From an uncultured Fulvivirga sp. (lineage in GTDB: Bacteria; Bacteroidota; Bacteroidia; Cytophagales; Cyclobacteriaceae): 64,000 nt of DNA. The notes beneath the pieces were generated by a model. The model worked only from the letters and a program-made list of their open reading frames with translations, was not told the DNA's origin and made no database searches. Below, in pieces: positions 10,106-20,158 of this stretch. Positions within the stretch are counted from its first letter, which is position 1. Every line of letters begins with the position of its first letter. Made by a program: the position numbers and the translations under genes. Location: NCBI GenBank assembly GCA_947500555.1, contig CANMSE010000003.1:248001-312000 (forward strand). The letters run 5' to 3'.

Positions 10106-10359
10106 ATTAGGTTTATTTGATTTGAATTATCAATACTGCTCATTGCAATCGATTTAGTTTTTTCGCAAACGTTTTCTAAAATCGGTAACAACTTTGACGT
10201 CTAAGTGTTTTAAACATAAGAACAGTTGAACCAAATCTAGTTTTTAAGAATACATCATTCCTAAAAAAGTACTACGTCAATTCTCTCTAATGACTACTAC
10301 AATGCTGTCACAGATATGCCTAAATCGTTTTAATTTGAATATATTTACTATTCAGTGCC
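10106..10359. promoter_or_regulatory. Divergent promoter region with LacI-type AAnCGnTT motifs
   Basis: This 254-bp gap separates the leftward glucan operon from the rightward regulator gene. It contains GCAATCGATTTA at 10144-10155, GCAAACGTTTTC at 10165-10176 and AAATCGTTTTAA at 10322-10333. Each has the AAnCGnTT core typical of LacI/GalR-family operators. The first two lie 38-71 bp upstream of the glycosidase start and the third about 50 bp upstream of the regulator start. Similar motifs recur at 13331-13532. No LacI-family gene lies in the window, so the protein that binds them is unknown. Confidence 0.45.
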
Positions 10360-10383
10360 TTGAGCATGACTAATTTTCACAAT

Positions 10384-13206
10384 ATGAATAAATACATCAT
10401 TGGCCTTACCATTGGCTTATTGGTTGGGATCAATATTTACTGTTTCCCAGGCAAGTATCCTATCAAGAATTTCACCTCGGAGGAATATAAGGCCGGGATT
10501 CAAAATATAGACTTTGCACAAAATAGGGATATGACTCTATTCGTTGCCAATAATCTGGGGGTCCTTTCCTTTAATGGTAACGATTGGAAAGTATATGCCT
10601 ACAGAACCGGGGAGAAACAGCGATCATTGGCTTTTGATGAAAATACCAATCGCCTTTATGTAGGTTCGCAGGGAGATTTTGGGTATTTCGAAAGAGATTG
10701 GAGTTATATTTCACTGGTTGATAAGATTCCGCAGGAGGCTCGAAACTTTGATGAAGTATGGGATGTGTTCGTTTCCCCAACAGGCGTTTATTTCTGTACC
10801 TTTCAAGGAATTTTTGTTTTTGATGGTCAAAGTATGGACGTAATAAAACCAGATATTGGCTTTGATCGGTCTTTTCAGGCAGGTAATAGATTATTTACTC
10901 AAACTTCATCGGGTCGATTGTTTGAATTAGAAGATTCGAAGTTAACCGCGCCATATGCACAGAGTGAAATAGACTTAATAGTAGCTGGAGTAATTCCGAA
11001 AGATGAAGGATTCCTAATCTTTTATAACTCGGGTAAAATTGAGTTCTCGACTCCTTTTAAAGTAACTGAAGAATTTACTGACCTAATTAATGTGCTAGAA
11101 GGTAAATATGTCAATCATGTGACTCAATTATCAGATACACGACTGGTAATTTCAACTCAAAGAGCAGGGTTATATTTGTATGACATACGAACTAATGAAA
11201 TTGAAAACATTGATAAAAAGTATGGGTTGCAGAGTAATGCTTGTCTTCGAGCCTTTCAAGATTACACGGGAAACCTTTGGGTAGGTATGCAAAACGGCAT
11301 AGCCTTGATTGATATCAATTCACCGTTACGGTTTATAAATCAAGAAATCAATATTCAGGGAAGTGGTTATGATGCTTATGACGCAGATGAAGGAAGATAC
11401 TATACCACATCGAATGGAATATTCTTTCAGAAAAATGAATCATTGGAAAGTGTTTTTTTAGTTGGAACAGAAGGACCTGCTTATGCGATTCAACAAATTG
11501 GTAATAAGTTATATGCCGGGCACCACACAGGATTATTCTTACTAGAAAATGGTTCAGCAAAGAGGCGTGCATATACAGATGGTCTATGGCAGATAAAGCA
11601 ATTAAGAATGAATCCGCAATATGCTATTGGAGGTACTTATTCCGGTTTATCGCTATTTAAGATTAACGCCAATCAGGAACTTGAAAAAGTAAAAAAAATT
11701 GAAGGGTTTGACGAATCTAGCCGATTCTTTGAAGAAGATAGAAAAGGTAGAATTTGGGTTGGGCAATTCTATAAGGGGTTATATCAGTTAAATTTGACTG
11801 ATGACTTCACAACAGCCCTTGTTAATAAAGTATCTGATTCCTATGATCTTCCCATTAATGAACATATTATTTTAAGTCGTATAGACGATGAACTTTACCT
11901 GGGTACAGAAGAAGGTGTTTATAAGATTGATCAAACAAATGATCAAATAATTGAAGCAGAAGAGTTCTCAGGAACAATAGGGAAAAATTGGGTGTATTTA
12001 CTTGTCCAGGATAACCAAAAGAATGTTCATGTATTCACGGAGAATTTGGTTGGTTTTTTCAAACAGGTAAGTAAGAATAATTATGCATATGTTCCATCAT
12101 CACTGTTTCAATTGCGGCAGTCTTTTAACAACGATTTATTACATATATCAAAGAACATTCAAGAGGGAGTCTTAATTAATGCAAATGAAGGTTTTATCTA
12201 TTACAGTCCACGACTGGAAGATAGGTTGACTGTTGAGAAAAAACCTGTGATTAGTAGGGTTTATAATGTGGAGGAAGACAGTGTTTTGTACGCTAGGTTG
12301 CCTTTTGACGATAGACCCGAAATCACGAAACCAATAACGATTATTCAAGGAACGAAAGTTTTAGAATTCACGGTAGAATCTTTCAAATTCCGAGATGTTA
12401 ACAACAGGCAATTTCGATATTACTTAAAAGGCTTCGATGTAGATTATGGTAAATGGTCGGGTTCTACTCTTAAGGAGTATACCAACCTAAAAGCAGGTAA
12501 GTATGAACTGTATGTTCAAACACTTAATTATCTGGGAGAAATTGTAACTAGTGAGCCCTTGTCTGTGGAAGTGAAGCCACCTTTCTTTAAAAGCTTAGTA
12601 GCGAAGGTTTTTTATGTAGTATTGGCAGTTTTGATGTTATTTCAAGGATATAGAATTCAACGAAAGTATTACAAAGAAAAACAAAAAGTACTAGAGAAGT
12701 CAAAACAAGAAGAGCTTGCTAAAAAACAGTATGAATTACAAGAATTAAAAGAAGAGCATATTGCCAGTGAATTACGTCATGTGAACAACCTTCTGGCATC
12801 TTCAACTATGAACCTAATGGTGAAGACTGAGTTCATGGAAAATATAAAGCAGGAGATCAAACAGGTAAAATCAAACGGTAGTGTGGCGGAGACTCAAAAG
12901 GCTCTTAATAAAATAGTAAAAGAGATTGACACTAATTTAAAGCTGCAAGAAAACTGGAAACAGTTTGAATATCATTTTGACCGTGTCCATGGCGATTTTC
13001 TTAACCGGCTTACTAATGAATTTCTGGATCTTACACCAGGTGAACAGAAACTATGTGCTTTTTTGCGACTTAAGATGGATACCAAAGAAATTGCCAACCT
13101 CATGAGCATCTCGGTTCGCGGGGTGGAAGTGGCTCGATATCGATTGCGTAAAAAGTTTGGGCTCGAGAGTCATCAAAACCTCTCTAAGTTTATTTTGGAG
13201 TATTAA
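10384..13206 (+). CDS. Membrane-bound propeller / Y_Y_Y / LuxR-type transcription regulator
   Basis: I chose the ATG at 10384 because MNKYIIGLTIGLLVGINIYC gives a clean signal sequence; an ATG at 10366 and a TTG at 10360 in the same frame are alternatives. The product has about 940 residues. The large periplasmic part contains propeller repeats such as GNLWVGMQNGIALID and GRIWVGQFYKGLYQL. A Y_Y_Y-type Ig domain (FRYYLKGFDVDYGKW ... YTNLKAGKYELYVQ) follows. A transmembrane segment (AKVFYVVLAVLMLFQGY) leads to a cytoplasmic coiled coil and a C-terminal LuxR/GerE-like helix-turn-helix (LTPGEQKLCAFLRLKMDTKEIANLMSISVRGVEVARYRLRKKF). There is no histidine kinase or receiver domain, so it is a one-step relative of hybrid two-component regulators. 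Its divergent position suggests it senses glucan fragments in the periplasm and controls the flanking genes. Confidence 0.88.
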   Translation: MNKYIIGLTIGLLVGINIYCFPGKYPIKNFTSEEYKAGIQNIDFAQNRDMTLFVANNLGVLSFNGNDWKVYAYRTGEKQRSLAFDENTNRLYVGSQGDFGYFERDWSYISLVDKIPQEARNFDEVWDVFVSPTGVYFCTFQGIFVFDGQSMDVIKPDIGFDRSFQAGNRLFTQTSSGRLFELEDSKLTAPYAQSEIDLIVAGVIPKDEGFLIFYNSGKIEFSTPFKVTEEFTDLINVLEGKYVNHVTQLSDTRLVISTQRAGLYLYDIRTNEIENIDKKYGLQSNACLRAFQDYTGNLWVGMQNGIALIDINSPLRFINQEINIQGSGYDAYDADEGRYYTTSNGIFFQKNESLESVFLVGTEGPAYAIQQIGNKLYAGHHTGLFLLENGSAKRRAYTDGLWQIKQLRMNPQYAIGGTYSGLSLFKINANQELEKVKKIEGFDESSRFFEEDRKGRIWVGQFYKGLYQLNLTDDFTTALVNKVSDSYDLPINEHIILSRIDDELYLGTEEGVYKIDQTNDQIIEAEEFSGTIGKNWVYLLVQDNQKNVHVFTENLVGFFKQVSKNNYAYVPSSLFQLRQSFNNDLLHISKNIQEGVLINANEGFIYYSPRLEDRLTVEKKPVISRVYNVEEDSVLYARLPFDDRPEITKPITIIQGTKVLEFTVESFKFRDVNNRQFRYYLKGFDVDYGKWSGSTLKEYTNLKAGKYELYVQTLNYLGEIVTSEPLSVEVKPPFFKSLVAKVFYVVLAVLMLFQGYRIQRKYYKEKQKVLEKSKQEELAKKQYELQELKEEHIASELRHVNNLLASSTMNLMVKTEFMENIKQEIKQVKSNGSVAETQKALNKIVKEIDTNLKLQENWKQFEYHFDRVHGDFLNRLTNEFLDLTPGEQKLCAFLRLKMDTKEIANLMSISVRGVEVARYRLRKKFGLESHQNLSKFILEY

Positions 13207-13565
13207 GTATTCCATATATAATAAATTTGTATTTGATATTTTATTTATTTTTAAGTTGACTCTTATGCTGCCATCATAAACCCTGGGTTTATTATTTACC
13301 TTATATTTTCCCAGAATAATAATATATCCCGCAAACGATTGCTATAAAGTCAAGATGCAACTCCAAATGCCTTACACTGGCTGCATAGGGATATTAACAA
13401 CAGTTTTGATGTAGTTATGATGTAATTGCTCAAACGGTTTAATGTACTCATGATGTAGTGTATTATCTTGTTTATGAGATAATAATAATTACACTTGATA
13501 GATTAAAATGAGACGATTTAAATCGTTTGCCTCGCTAATTGTTAAGTGAATTTAAATAATACCAT
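13207..13565. promoter_or_regulatory. Upstream region of the secreted multi-module gene, with LacI-type motifs
   Basis: This 359-bp gap holds no convincing gene. It contains GCAAACGATTGC at 13331-13342, TCAAACGGTTTA at 13430-13441 and AAATCGTTTGCC at 13520-13531. The last overlaps a perfect 14-bp palindrome ACGATTTAAATCGT at 13513-13526. All share the AAnCGnTT core seen upstream of the glucan operon, suggesting co-regulation of both sides by one factor. The rest is AT-rich. Confidence 0.45.
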
Positions 13566-16500
13566 ATGAAAAATTTTATACTATTATTTGGCGCTATGTT
13601 GGTGTCGATGGATTTATTAGCTCAAGACCCTGTCGTATTCGATGACGACTATGGTACAGGAGTAAGTTTTGTAGCATTTGGAGGATCGATCAATGACATT
13701 TCGGTTGTGACTACTGAGTTCAATACTGGTACTTCTTCACTTCAAGTAGTAGTACCTGCCTCGGACTACACTGGAGGAGCTTTAGTAGTAGATCCGGGTC
13801 GTGATGTTTCAAGTTATGATCAGCTCACTTTCTGGGCTAAGGCCAGTCAGGCGGCTACCTTAAATGTGGCTGGAGTTGGAAACGATAATGTGACGACTGT
13901 GAATCAAACTGAGGTTACGAATTTAGGATTGACAACAGAATGGCAACAGTTTACAATCACGCCTACGGATCCATCGGTATTGACTTCTCAAACAGGATTA
14001 TTTCACTTTGCAGAAGGAGCTGATGAAGGAGTATATACCATTTGGTTTGATGACATTACGTATGGTAATGCAGGAGGAGGCTCAGATCCTGATCCGGTGG
14101 TATTCGATGACGACTATGGTACAGGAGTAAGTTTTGTAGCATTTGGAGGATCGATCAATGACATTTCGGTTGTGACTACTGAGTTCAATACTGGTACTTC
14201 TTCACTTCAAGTAGTAGTACCTGCCTCGGACTACACTGGAGGAGCTTTAGTAGTAGATCCGGGTCGTGATGTTTCAAGTTATGATCAGCTCACTTTCTGG
14301 GCTAAGGCCAGTCAGGCGGCTACCTTAAATGTGGCTGGAGTTGGAAACGATAATGTGACGACTGTGAATCAAACTGAGGTTACGAATTTAGGATTGACAA
14401 CAGAATGGCAACAGTTTACAATCACGCCTACGGATCCATCGGTATTGACTTCTCAAACAGGATTATTTCACTTTGCAGAAGGAGCTGATGAAGGAGTATA
14501 TACCATTTGGTTTGATGACATTACGTATAGTAATGCAGGAGGAGGGGGAGGTACTACACCGAATGGGCCTGAATTAGTAGTTAATGGTGGTTTTGAAACA
14601 GCTGTTGGGGCAGAATGGGAATTTCTAGATCAAGGGGGTACTATATCTATCACTGATACTGAGAAACGAGATGGTATTAATTCAGCATTAATTGTGGCCG
14701 ATGTAGCAGGTAATGGAGGTGCAGCATCTTTTCCAGTGATGAATCAAAATCCTTTTGGTGAAAATAATGTCCAGCCAGGTGATATGGTTAGAGTTACTTT
14801 TGATATGAAGGCAGTTTCTGGCACAGCAGCTCCTGTATATAAAGCTGCTTTATTCTCTAATTTTACACCTTCTGGTGCATTTAGGCACGAAATTACCTTT
14901 CCTGCGATAACAGGTGAGTGGCAGACTATTACTGCCGATTTTACTACTGATGGGGCATTAGATCCAGCAAGTGGACTGGGGATACAGTTTCAAGCTGATT
15001 GTGGAGCTAACCCTGATTGTAGTGCACAAGTTTATATTGATAATGTAAGCGCTTTTGTACTTGGTGATATAGATACAGAAAGACCAGTGATTACCTTGAA
15101 TGGAGATAACCCTTTTGAGCTTGAAACAGGAACACCATTTGTTGACCCAGGTTTTTCAGCTTCAGATAATATTGACGGTGATATCACTGGTAGCGTTGTA
15201 GTTAGTGGCGATGTTGTTGATGAAAACGTTGAGGGAAGTTATGAAATCAGGTATAATGTAAATGATGCTGAAGGAAATGCAGCTATAGAAGTTTCAAGAA
15301 TAGTTAATGTTGGTGCAGGCGGTGTTGATGTAGGCCCTTCATTAATTGCTAACGGTGGATTTGAGACTGGAGATTTGACCAGTTGGGTTGATATAATAAA
15401 TGGAGGAACTATAGTCGTGAATGATGTAGATGCCAATGGTGGTACTTTCTCTGCTCAAGTTGTTGCAGATGTAGCTGGCAATGGTGGCGCAGCTTCTTTT
15501 CCTGTATTGGAGTCAGAACCGTTTGCTCAAAATGAGGTAGATCCTTCTGATGTCGTTGTGGTATCTTTCGATATTAAAGGGTCGATAGCAGGTTCTGGAG
15601 GAGTTCCTAAAGCTGCTTTATTCTCTAATTTTGCTACGGGATCGGGAGCATTTAGGCACGAGATTATACTGCCTACCTTGACAGGGGCATGGCAATCAGT
15701 ATCTGTCGAAATAACTACTAATGATGGATTAGATGTCAACAATGGCCTTACATTACAGTTCCAGGCAGACTGTGGGGGTAATCCTGATTGCATTATTGAC
15801 ATGAGAATAGATAATGTAAGTGTTTCACTTGTTGGCGGAGGGGGAGATACTACACCTCCGGTTATCACCTTACTTGGAGATGCTACGGTTAATGTGGCAT
15901 TGAATGATTCATATACAGACGCGGGAGCGACAGCATCGGATGATACAGATGGAAATATTACTGCAGATATTGTTGTTGGTGGAGATGTTGTGGATACGAG
16001 TGTAGACGATACCTATGTCATCACTTATAACGTAATGGATGCGGCAGGAAATGCTGCAGTTGAGGTGACAAGAACTGTGGTAGTAGGTACGGGTGGCGTC
16101 AAGTTACCTTTAGACTTTGAGTTATCATCGGGAGATTACACCTTCACAACATTTGGCGATGCTGTATTTGCAGTTGCTGCAGATCCTGATGACGCAGGTA
16201 ATAATGCGTTGCAGATGACACGTCCAGCCGGCACTATGTGGTGGAGCGGTGGAACGGTTGCATTGGATGTACCTGTTGATGCAACCACTGGAACGTTTAC
16301 TATGGATGTTTACTCAAGCATTGCTCTCGGTTATGTTGAGCTCAAGTTAGAACAGACACCTGGTATCGAAACGATTATGTCAGCCACACATGGAGGTACT
16401 GGTTGGGAGACACTGACCTTTGACACGAGTACTGGGGCGATTAATGGTGTTCCAAGTGCAGCTGTAGTTGTGGTAGTGACTCCAAGGATAACCAATGATG

Positions 16501-17543
16501 GAGCTGTCGCTACTAATCCGACTGTTGATGAAATCTATTTCTTTGATAACCTTCAGATTGAAGGTATTGATACTACCCCGCCTGTGATTACTTTACTTGG
16601 CGATGCTACAGTTAATGTTGCTTTGAATGATTCTTATACAGATGCTGGAGCGACAGCGGCTGATGATACAGATGGAGATATAACCGGAGATATTGTTGTT
16701 GGTGGTGATGTTGTTGATACGAGTGTAGAAGATACCTACGTCATCACTTATAATGTCATGGACGCTGCTGGAAATGCAGCGGCTGAAGTGACAAGAACAG
16801 TGATTGTTGCTTCAACAGGACTTATGTCTCAAACTATTACGTTCGATGCCATTTCAGCTAAAACGCTGGGAGAAGATCCTTTTACACTAACCGCTACTAC
16901 CACTTCCGACTTGGATGTAACTTTCTCATCAACCTCAGATAAAATTGAAGTTACCAGCGTAGGCGAGGTTACATTATTAGCAGCGGGGTCAGTGACTATT
17001 GATGCAAATCAAGCGGGTAATGCAACTTTTGCAGCAGCAGAAACTGTGTCACAAAGCTTTTGTATAAATCCTGCTACTCCCATTATAACTGTGTCAGATA
17101 ATGATACTGATGTGGTGACACTTACCTCAGATAGTGATACCGGTAATCAGTGGTTTTTAAATGGAGAAGCCATAGATGGATCGACTGGATCTGCAATCGA
17201 AGTGGAATCAATTGGAATCTATACGGTGCAAGTAACAGTTGAAGGGTGTATAAGTGCTATGTCAGATGAGATTGCGCTTATTGTAACAGGCAATGAACTT
17301 GGTACTAAGCTAGACGTTACAGTCTATCCTAATCCAGCTAGTAATTATTTGGAAGTAAAGGGGTCGGGTATTGATACTAATACTGTCCAATTGTATGATT
17401 TGTCTGGTAGATCCAGAAATATTTTATTCTTTAGTGAGGAACAGTCCCTTAAGGCTGACATAAGTCAATTACCTGATGGAGTTTATGTACTCATTATTCG
17501 AGGGGATGAAATTAATCATCGAATGAGAATTATTAAAAAATAA
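13566..17543 (+). CDS. Type IX secreted multi-module glycan-binding protein
   Basis: The 1325-residue protein has a signal peptide (LLAQ, about residue 20). Two near-identical beta-sandwich modules lie at about residues 23-171 and 178-326. Then follow an NGGFET-type CBM4_9-like module (334-500), a DUF5011 Ig-like domain (503-585), a second NGGFET module (590-757), DUF5011 (762-842), a further sandwich (846-998), DUF5011 (1002-1082), an MBG-like domain (1086-1167) and an Ig-like domain (1170-1242). The C-terminal type IX sorting domain (about 1248-1325) has VTVYPNPASNYLEV and ends MRIIKK. No catalytic motif was seen. The first modules resemble the 478-residue lipoprotein and the later sandwich resembles the PKD lipoprotein, linking this protein to the glucan operon. 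It is probably a secreted or surface-attached glucan-binding scaffold. Confidence 0.82.
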   Translation: MKNFILLFGAMLVSMDLLAQDPVVFDDDYGTGVSFVAFGGSINDISVVTTEFNTGTSSLQVVVPASDYTGGALVVDPGRDVSSYDQLTFWAKASQAATLNVAGVGNDNVTTVNQTEVTNLGLTTEWQQFTITPTDPSVLTSQTGLFHFAEGADEGVYTIWFDDITYGNAGGGSDPDPVVFDDDYGTGVSFVAFGGSINDISVVTTEFNTGTSSLQVVVPASDYTGGALVVDPGRDVSSYDQLTFWAKASQAATLNVAGVGNDNVTTVNQTEVTNLGLTTEWQQFTITPTDPSVLTSQTGLFHFAEGADEGVYTIWFDDITYSNAGGGGGTTPNGPELVVNGGFETAVGAEWEFLDQGGTISITDTEKRDGINSALIVADVAGNGGAASFPVMNQNPFGENNVQPGDMVRVTFDMKAVSGTAAPVYKAALFSNFTPSGAFRHEITFPAITGEWQTITADFTTDGALDPASGLGIQFQADCGANPDCSAQVYIDNVSAFVLGDIDTERPVITLNGDNPFELETGTPFVDPGFSASDNIDGDITGSVVVSGDVVDENVEGSYEIRYNVNDAEGNAAIEVSRIVNVGAGGVDVGPSLIANGGFETGDLTSWVDIINGGTIVVNDVDANGGTFSAQVVADVAGNGGAASFPVLESEPFAQNEVDPSDVVVVSFDIKGSIAGSGGVPKAALFSNFATGSGAFRHEIILPTLTGAWQSVSVEITTNDGLDVNNGLTLQFQADCGGNPDCIIDMRIDNVSVSLVGGGGDTTPPVITLLGDATVNVALNDSYTDAGATASDDTDGNITADIVVGGDVVDTSVDDTYVITYNVMDAAGNAAVEVTRTVVVGTGGVKLPLDFELSSGDYTFTTFGDAVFAVAADPDDAGNNALQMTRPAGTMWWSGGTVALDVPVDATTGTFTMDVYSSIALGYVELKLEQTPGIETIMSATHGGTGWETLTFDTSTGAINGVPSAAVVVVVTPRITNDGAVATNPTVDEIYFFDNLQIEGIDTTPPVITLLGDATVNVALNDSYTDAGATAADDTDGDITGDIVVGGDVVDTSVEDTYVITYNVMDAAGNAAAEVTRTVIVASTGLMSQTITFDAISAKTLGEDPFTLTATTTSDLDVTFSSTSDKIEVTSVGEVTLLAAGSVTIDANQAGNATFAAAETVSQSFCINPATPIITVSDNDTDVVTLTSDSDTGNQWFLNGEAIDGSTGSAIEVESIGIYTVQVTVEGCISAMSDEIALIVTGNELGTKLDVTVYPNPASNYLEVKGSGIDTNTVQLYDLSGRSRNILFFSEEQSLKADISQLPDGVYVLIIRGDEINHRMRIIKK
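13635..14080 (+). repeat. Tandem duplication, copy 1 (465-bp period)
   Basis: This segment matches 14100-14545 over 446 bp. I found one difference (G at 14064, A at 14529). The unit encodes one complete beta-sandwich module plus a Gly/Asp-rich linker, and the period of 465 bp equals 155 codons, so the reading frame is kept. The near absence of synonymous changes points to a recent duplication or ongoing gene conversion. Confidence 0.95.
14100..14545 (+). repeat. Tandem duplication, copy 2 (465-bp period)
   Basis: This is the second copy of the module-encoding repeat in the secreted binding protein gene, offset by 465 bp from copy 1. It ends in a different glycine-rich linker that leads into the first NGGFET module. 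Such a repeat may also be collapsed or expanded by short-read assembly. Confidence 0.95.
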
Positions 17544-17555
17544 CTTTTAACCAAA

Positions 17556-17593
17556 CATTCCAGAGGCTTGCTTTTTGATAAGTCTTTGGAATG
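17556..17593 (+). terminator. Hairpin downstream of the secreted binding protein gene
   Basis: CATTCC and GGAATG form the outer stem and AGGCTT with AAGTCT an inner stem, starting 13 nt past the stop codon at 17543. The 3' side is AT-rich (atatttctt) but lacks a long T-run. It lies just before the next lipoprotein gene, so it may terminate or attenuate read-through. Confidence 0.45.
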
Positions 17594-17622
17594 ATATTTC
17601 TTAATTTTATAAAAGACAGATC

Positions 17623-18081
17623 ATGAAAATGAAATATATTAATATTAAAATCAAGGCATTTATTTTCGCTCTTTTGACCATTGGAATGCTAACTGGCTGT
17701 GACGATGATGATTCTGCTCCGGTGGCTACAACACCAGCGTTAATGGCGAAAGCTTTAATTACTGAATCTACATGGAATGTAAGTTCAGTTGCGGTTGATG
17801 AGCTAGACTTTTCGGCTACCTATCCAGGCCTAAGTTTGTCCTTTGGGGATGGTACTTACACTTCTACAAATGGTGGAGCTATTTTTTCAGAATCAGGAAC
17901 CTGGTTTTTTGCTTCTTTGGATGCGGATGCCATTATTCTGGACAATGATTTGGAAGTTGATATTTTAGAATTAACGGAGGCAAGTTTTGTGCTAGGACTA
18001 ACTTGGACTCAAAACACGATAGGAACCGGAGGTAGGACAGAATCTATTAGTGGTCAGCATGTATTTACTTTTACTAAGTAG
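17623..18081 (+). CDS. Small lipocalin-like lipoprotein
   Basis: The 152-residue product has a lipoprotein signal peptide (MLTGC followed by DDDDS, a likely surface export signal). The mature part has WNVSSVAVDEL, then alternating beta-strands with FGDGTYTSTNGG, GTWFF and a C-terminal HVFTFTK. This pattern fits the small lipocalin-like lipoproteins common in Bacteroidota, but I cannot name a family with certainty. It lies 79 bp downstream of the multi-module secreted protein gene on the same strand, so it may be part of the glucan locus. A function in binding or anchoring is only a guess. Confidence 0.6.
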   Translation: MKMKYINIKIKAFIFALLTIGMLTGCDDDDSAPVATTPALMAKALITESTWNVSSVAVDELDFSATYPGLSLSFGDGTYTSTNGGAIFSESGTWFFASLDADAIILDNDLEVDILELTEASFVLGLTWTQNTIGTGGRTESISGQHVFTFTK

Positions 18082-18102
18082 TGAGAACTCAATCATTGAA
18101 GA

Positions 18103-18130
18103 AGGAGTTGGGACGTGTCTTCTAACTCCT
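18103..18130 (+). terminator. Possible terminator hairpin after the lipocalin-like gene
   Basis: AGGAGTT at 18103-18109 pairs with AACTCCT at 18124-18130 around a 14-nt loop, 21 nt past the stop codon. No clear T-run follows, so it is a weak call. Confidence 0.3.
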
Positions 18131-18226
18131 ACTAATTAAATTGAACGAGTAGTAGGGCTAGGATTAACTAAAGAGGTACTGACCTTAGGTGTGTCTGAGA
18201 GAAGTTAGTTGCATTTAATATATTGT

Positions 18227-18382
18227 ATGAGAAGAGAGTTACCAGTCTTTAAAAGTTTTTTTTCGAAAATAGCTGGTTACGGTGTAATCATACTTTTAAC
18301 CCCTATTGTTTGCTTTGCAGCATTTATTGCTGCTTTTGGCGCAATGGTCGTTCGAATACTGGCCATTGGATATGATGGCTAG
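18227..18382 (+). CDS. Possible 51-residue single-pass membrane protein
   Basis: An ATG at 18227 opens a 51-codon frame. It has a basic N-terminus (MRRELPVFKSFFSK) followed by a long hydrophobic stretch (VIILLTPIVCFAAFIAAFGAMVV) and a short tail ending GYDG. This layout is typical of small membrane proteins. It is the only candidate gene in the 374-bp gap between the lipocalin-like gene and the converging ABC-F gene. I do not recognise a family. It could be a chance frame. Confidence 0.4.
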   Translation: MRRELPVFKSFFSKIAGYGVIILLTPIVCFAAFIAAFGAMVVRILAIGYDG

Positions 18383-18455
18383 TACAAGAAAATCGTTCTA
18401 GTAATATTTGGTATGAAAACACTCGGACCAAATGTGAGCGGTCCAATGATTTCAG

Positions 18456-20099
<1,644 letters not shown>

Positions 20100-20133
20100 T
20101 TAGCATAAATGATTACCATTTGTAAACAAACTG

Positions 20134-20141
20134 TAGTTTTG
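20134..20141 (+). promoter_or_regulatory. Bacteroidota -7 box (TAGTTTTG) for the flavoprotein gene
   Basis: TAGTTTTG is an exact match to the TAnnTTTG -7 consensus of the Bacteroidota primary sigma factor and ends 17 nt before the ATG of the YhiN-like gene, giving a very short leader. No convincing -33 element was seen at the usual spacing. Confidence 0.4.
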
Positions 20142-20158
20142 GACAAATTATCTTTATT

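Noticed and set aside
15239..15868. Minus-strand frames opposite the secreted binding protein gene
   Set aside because: The Pro/Thr/Ser-rich translations mirror the Gly/Asp/Val codons of the real gene.
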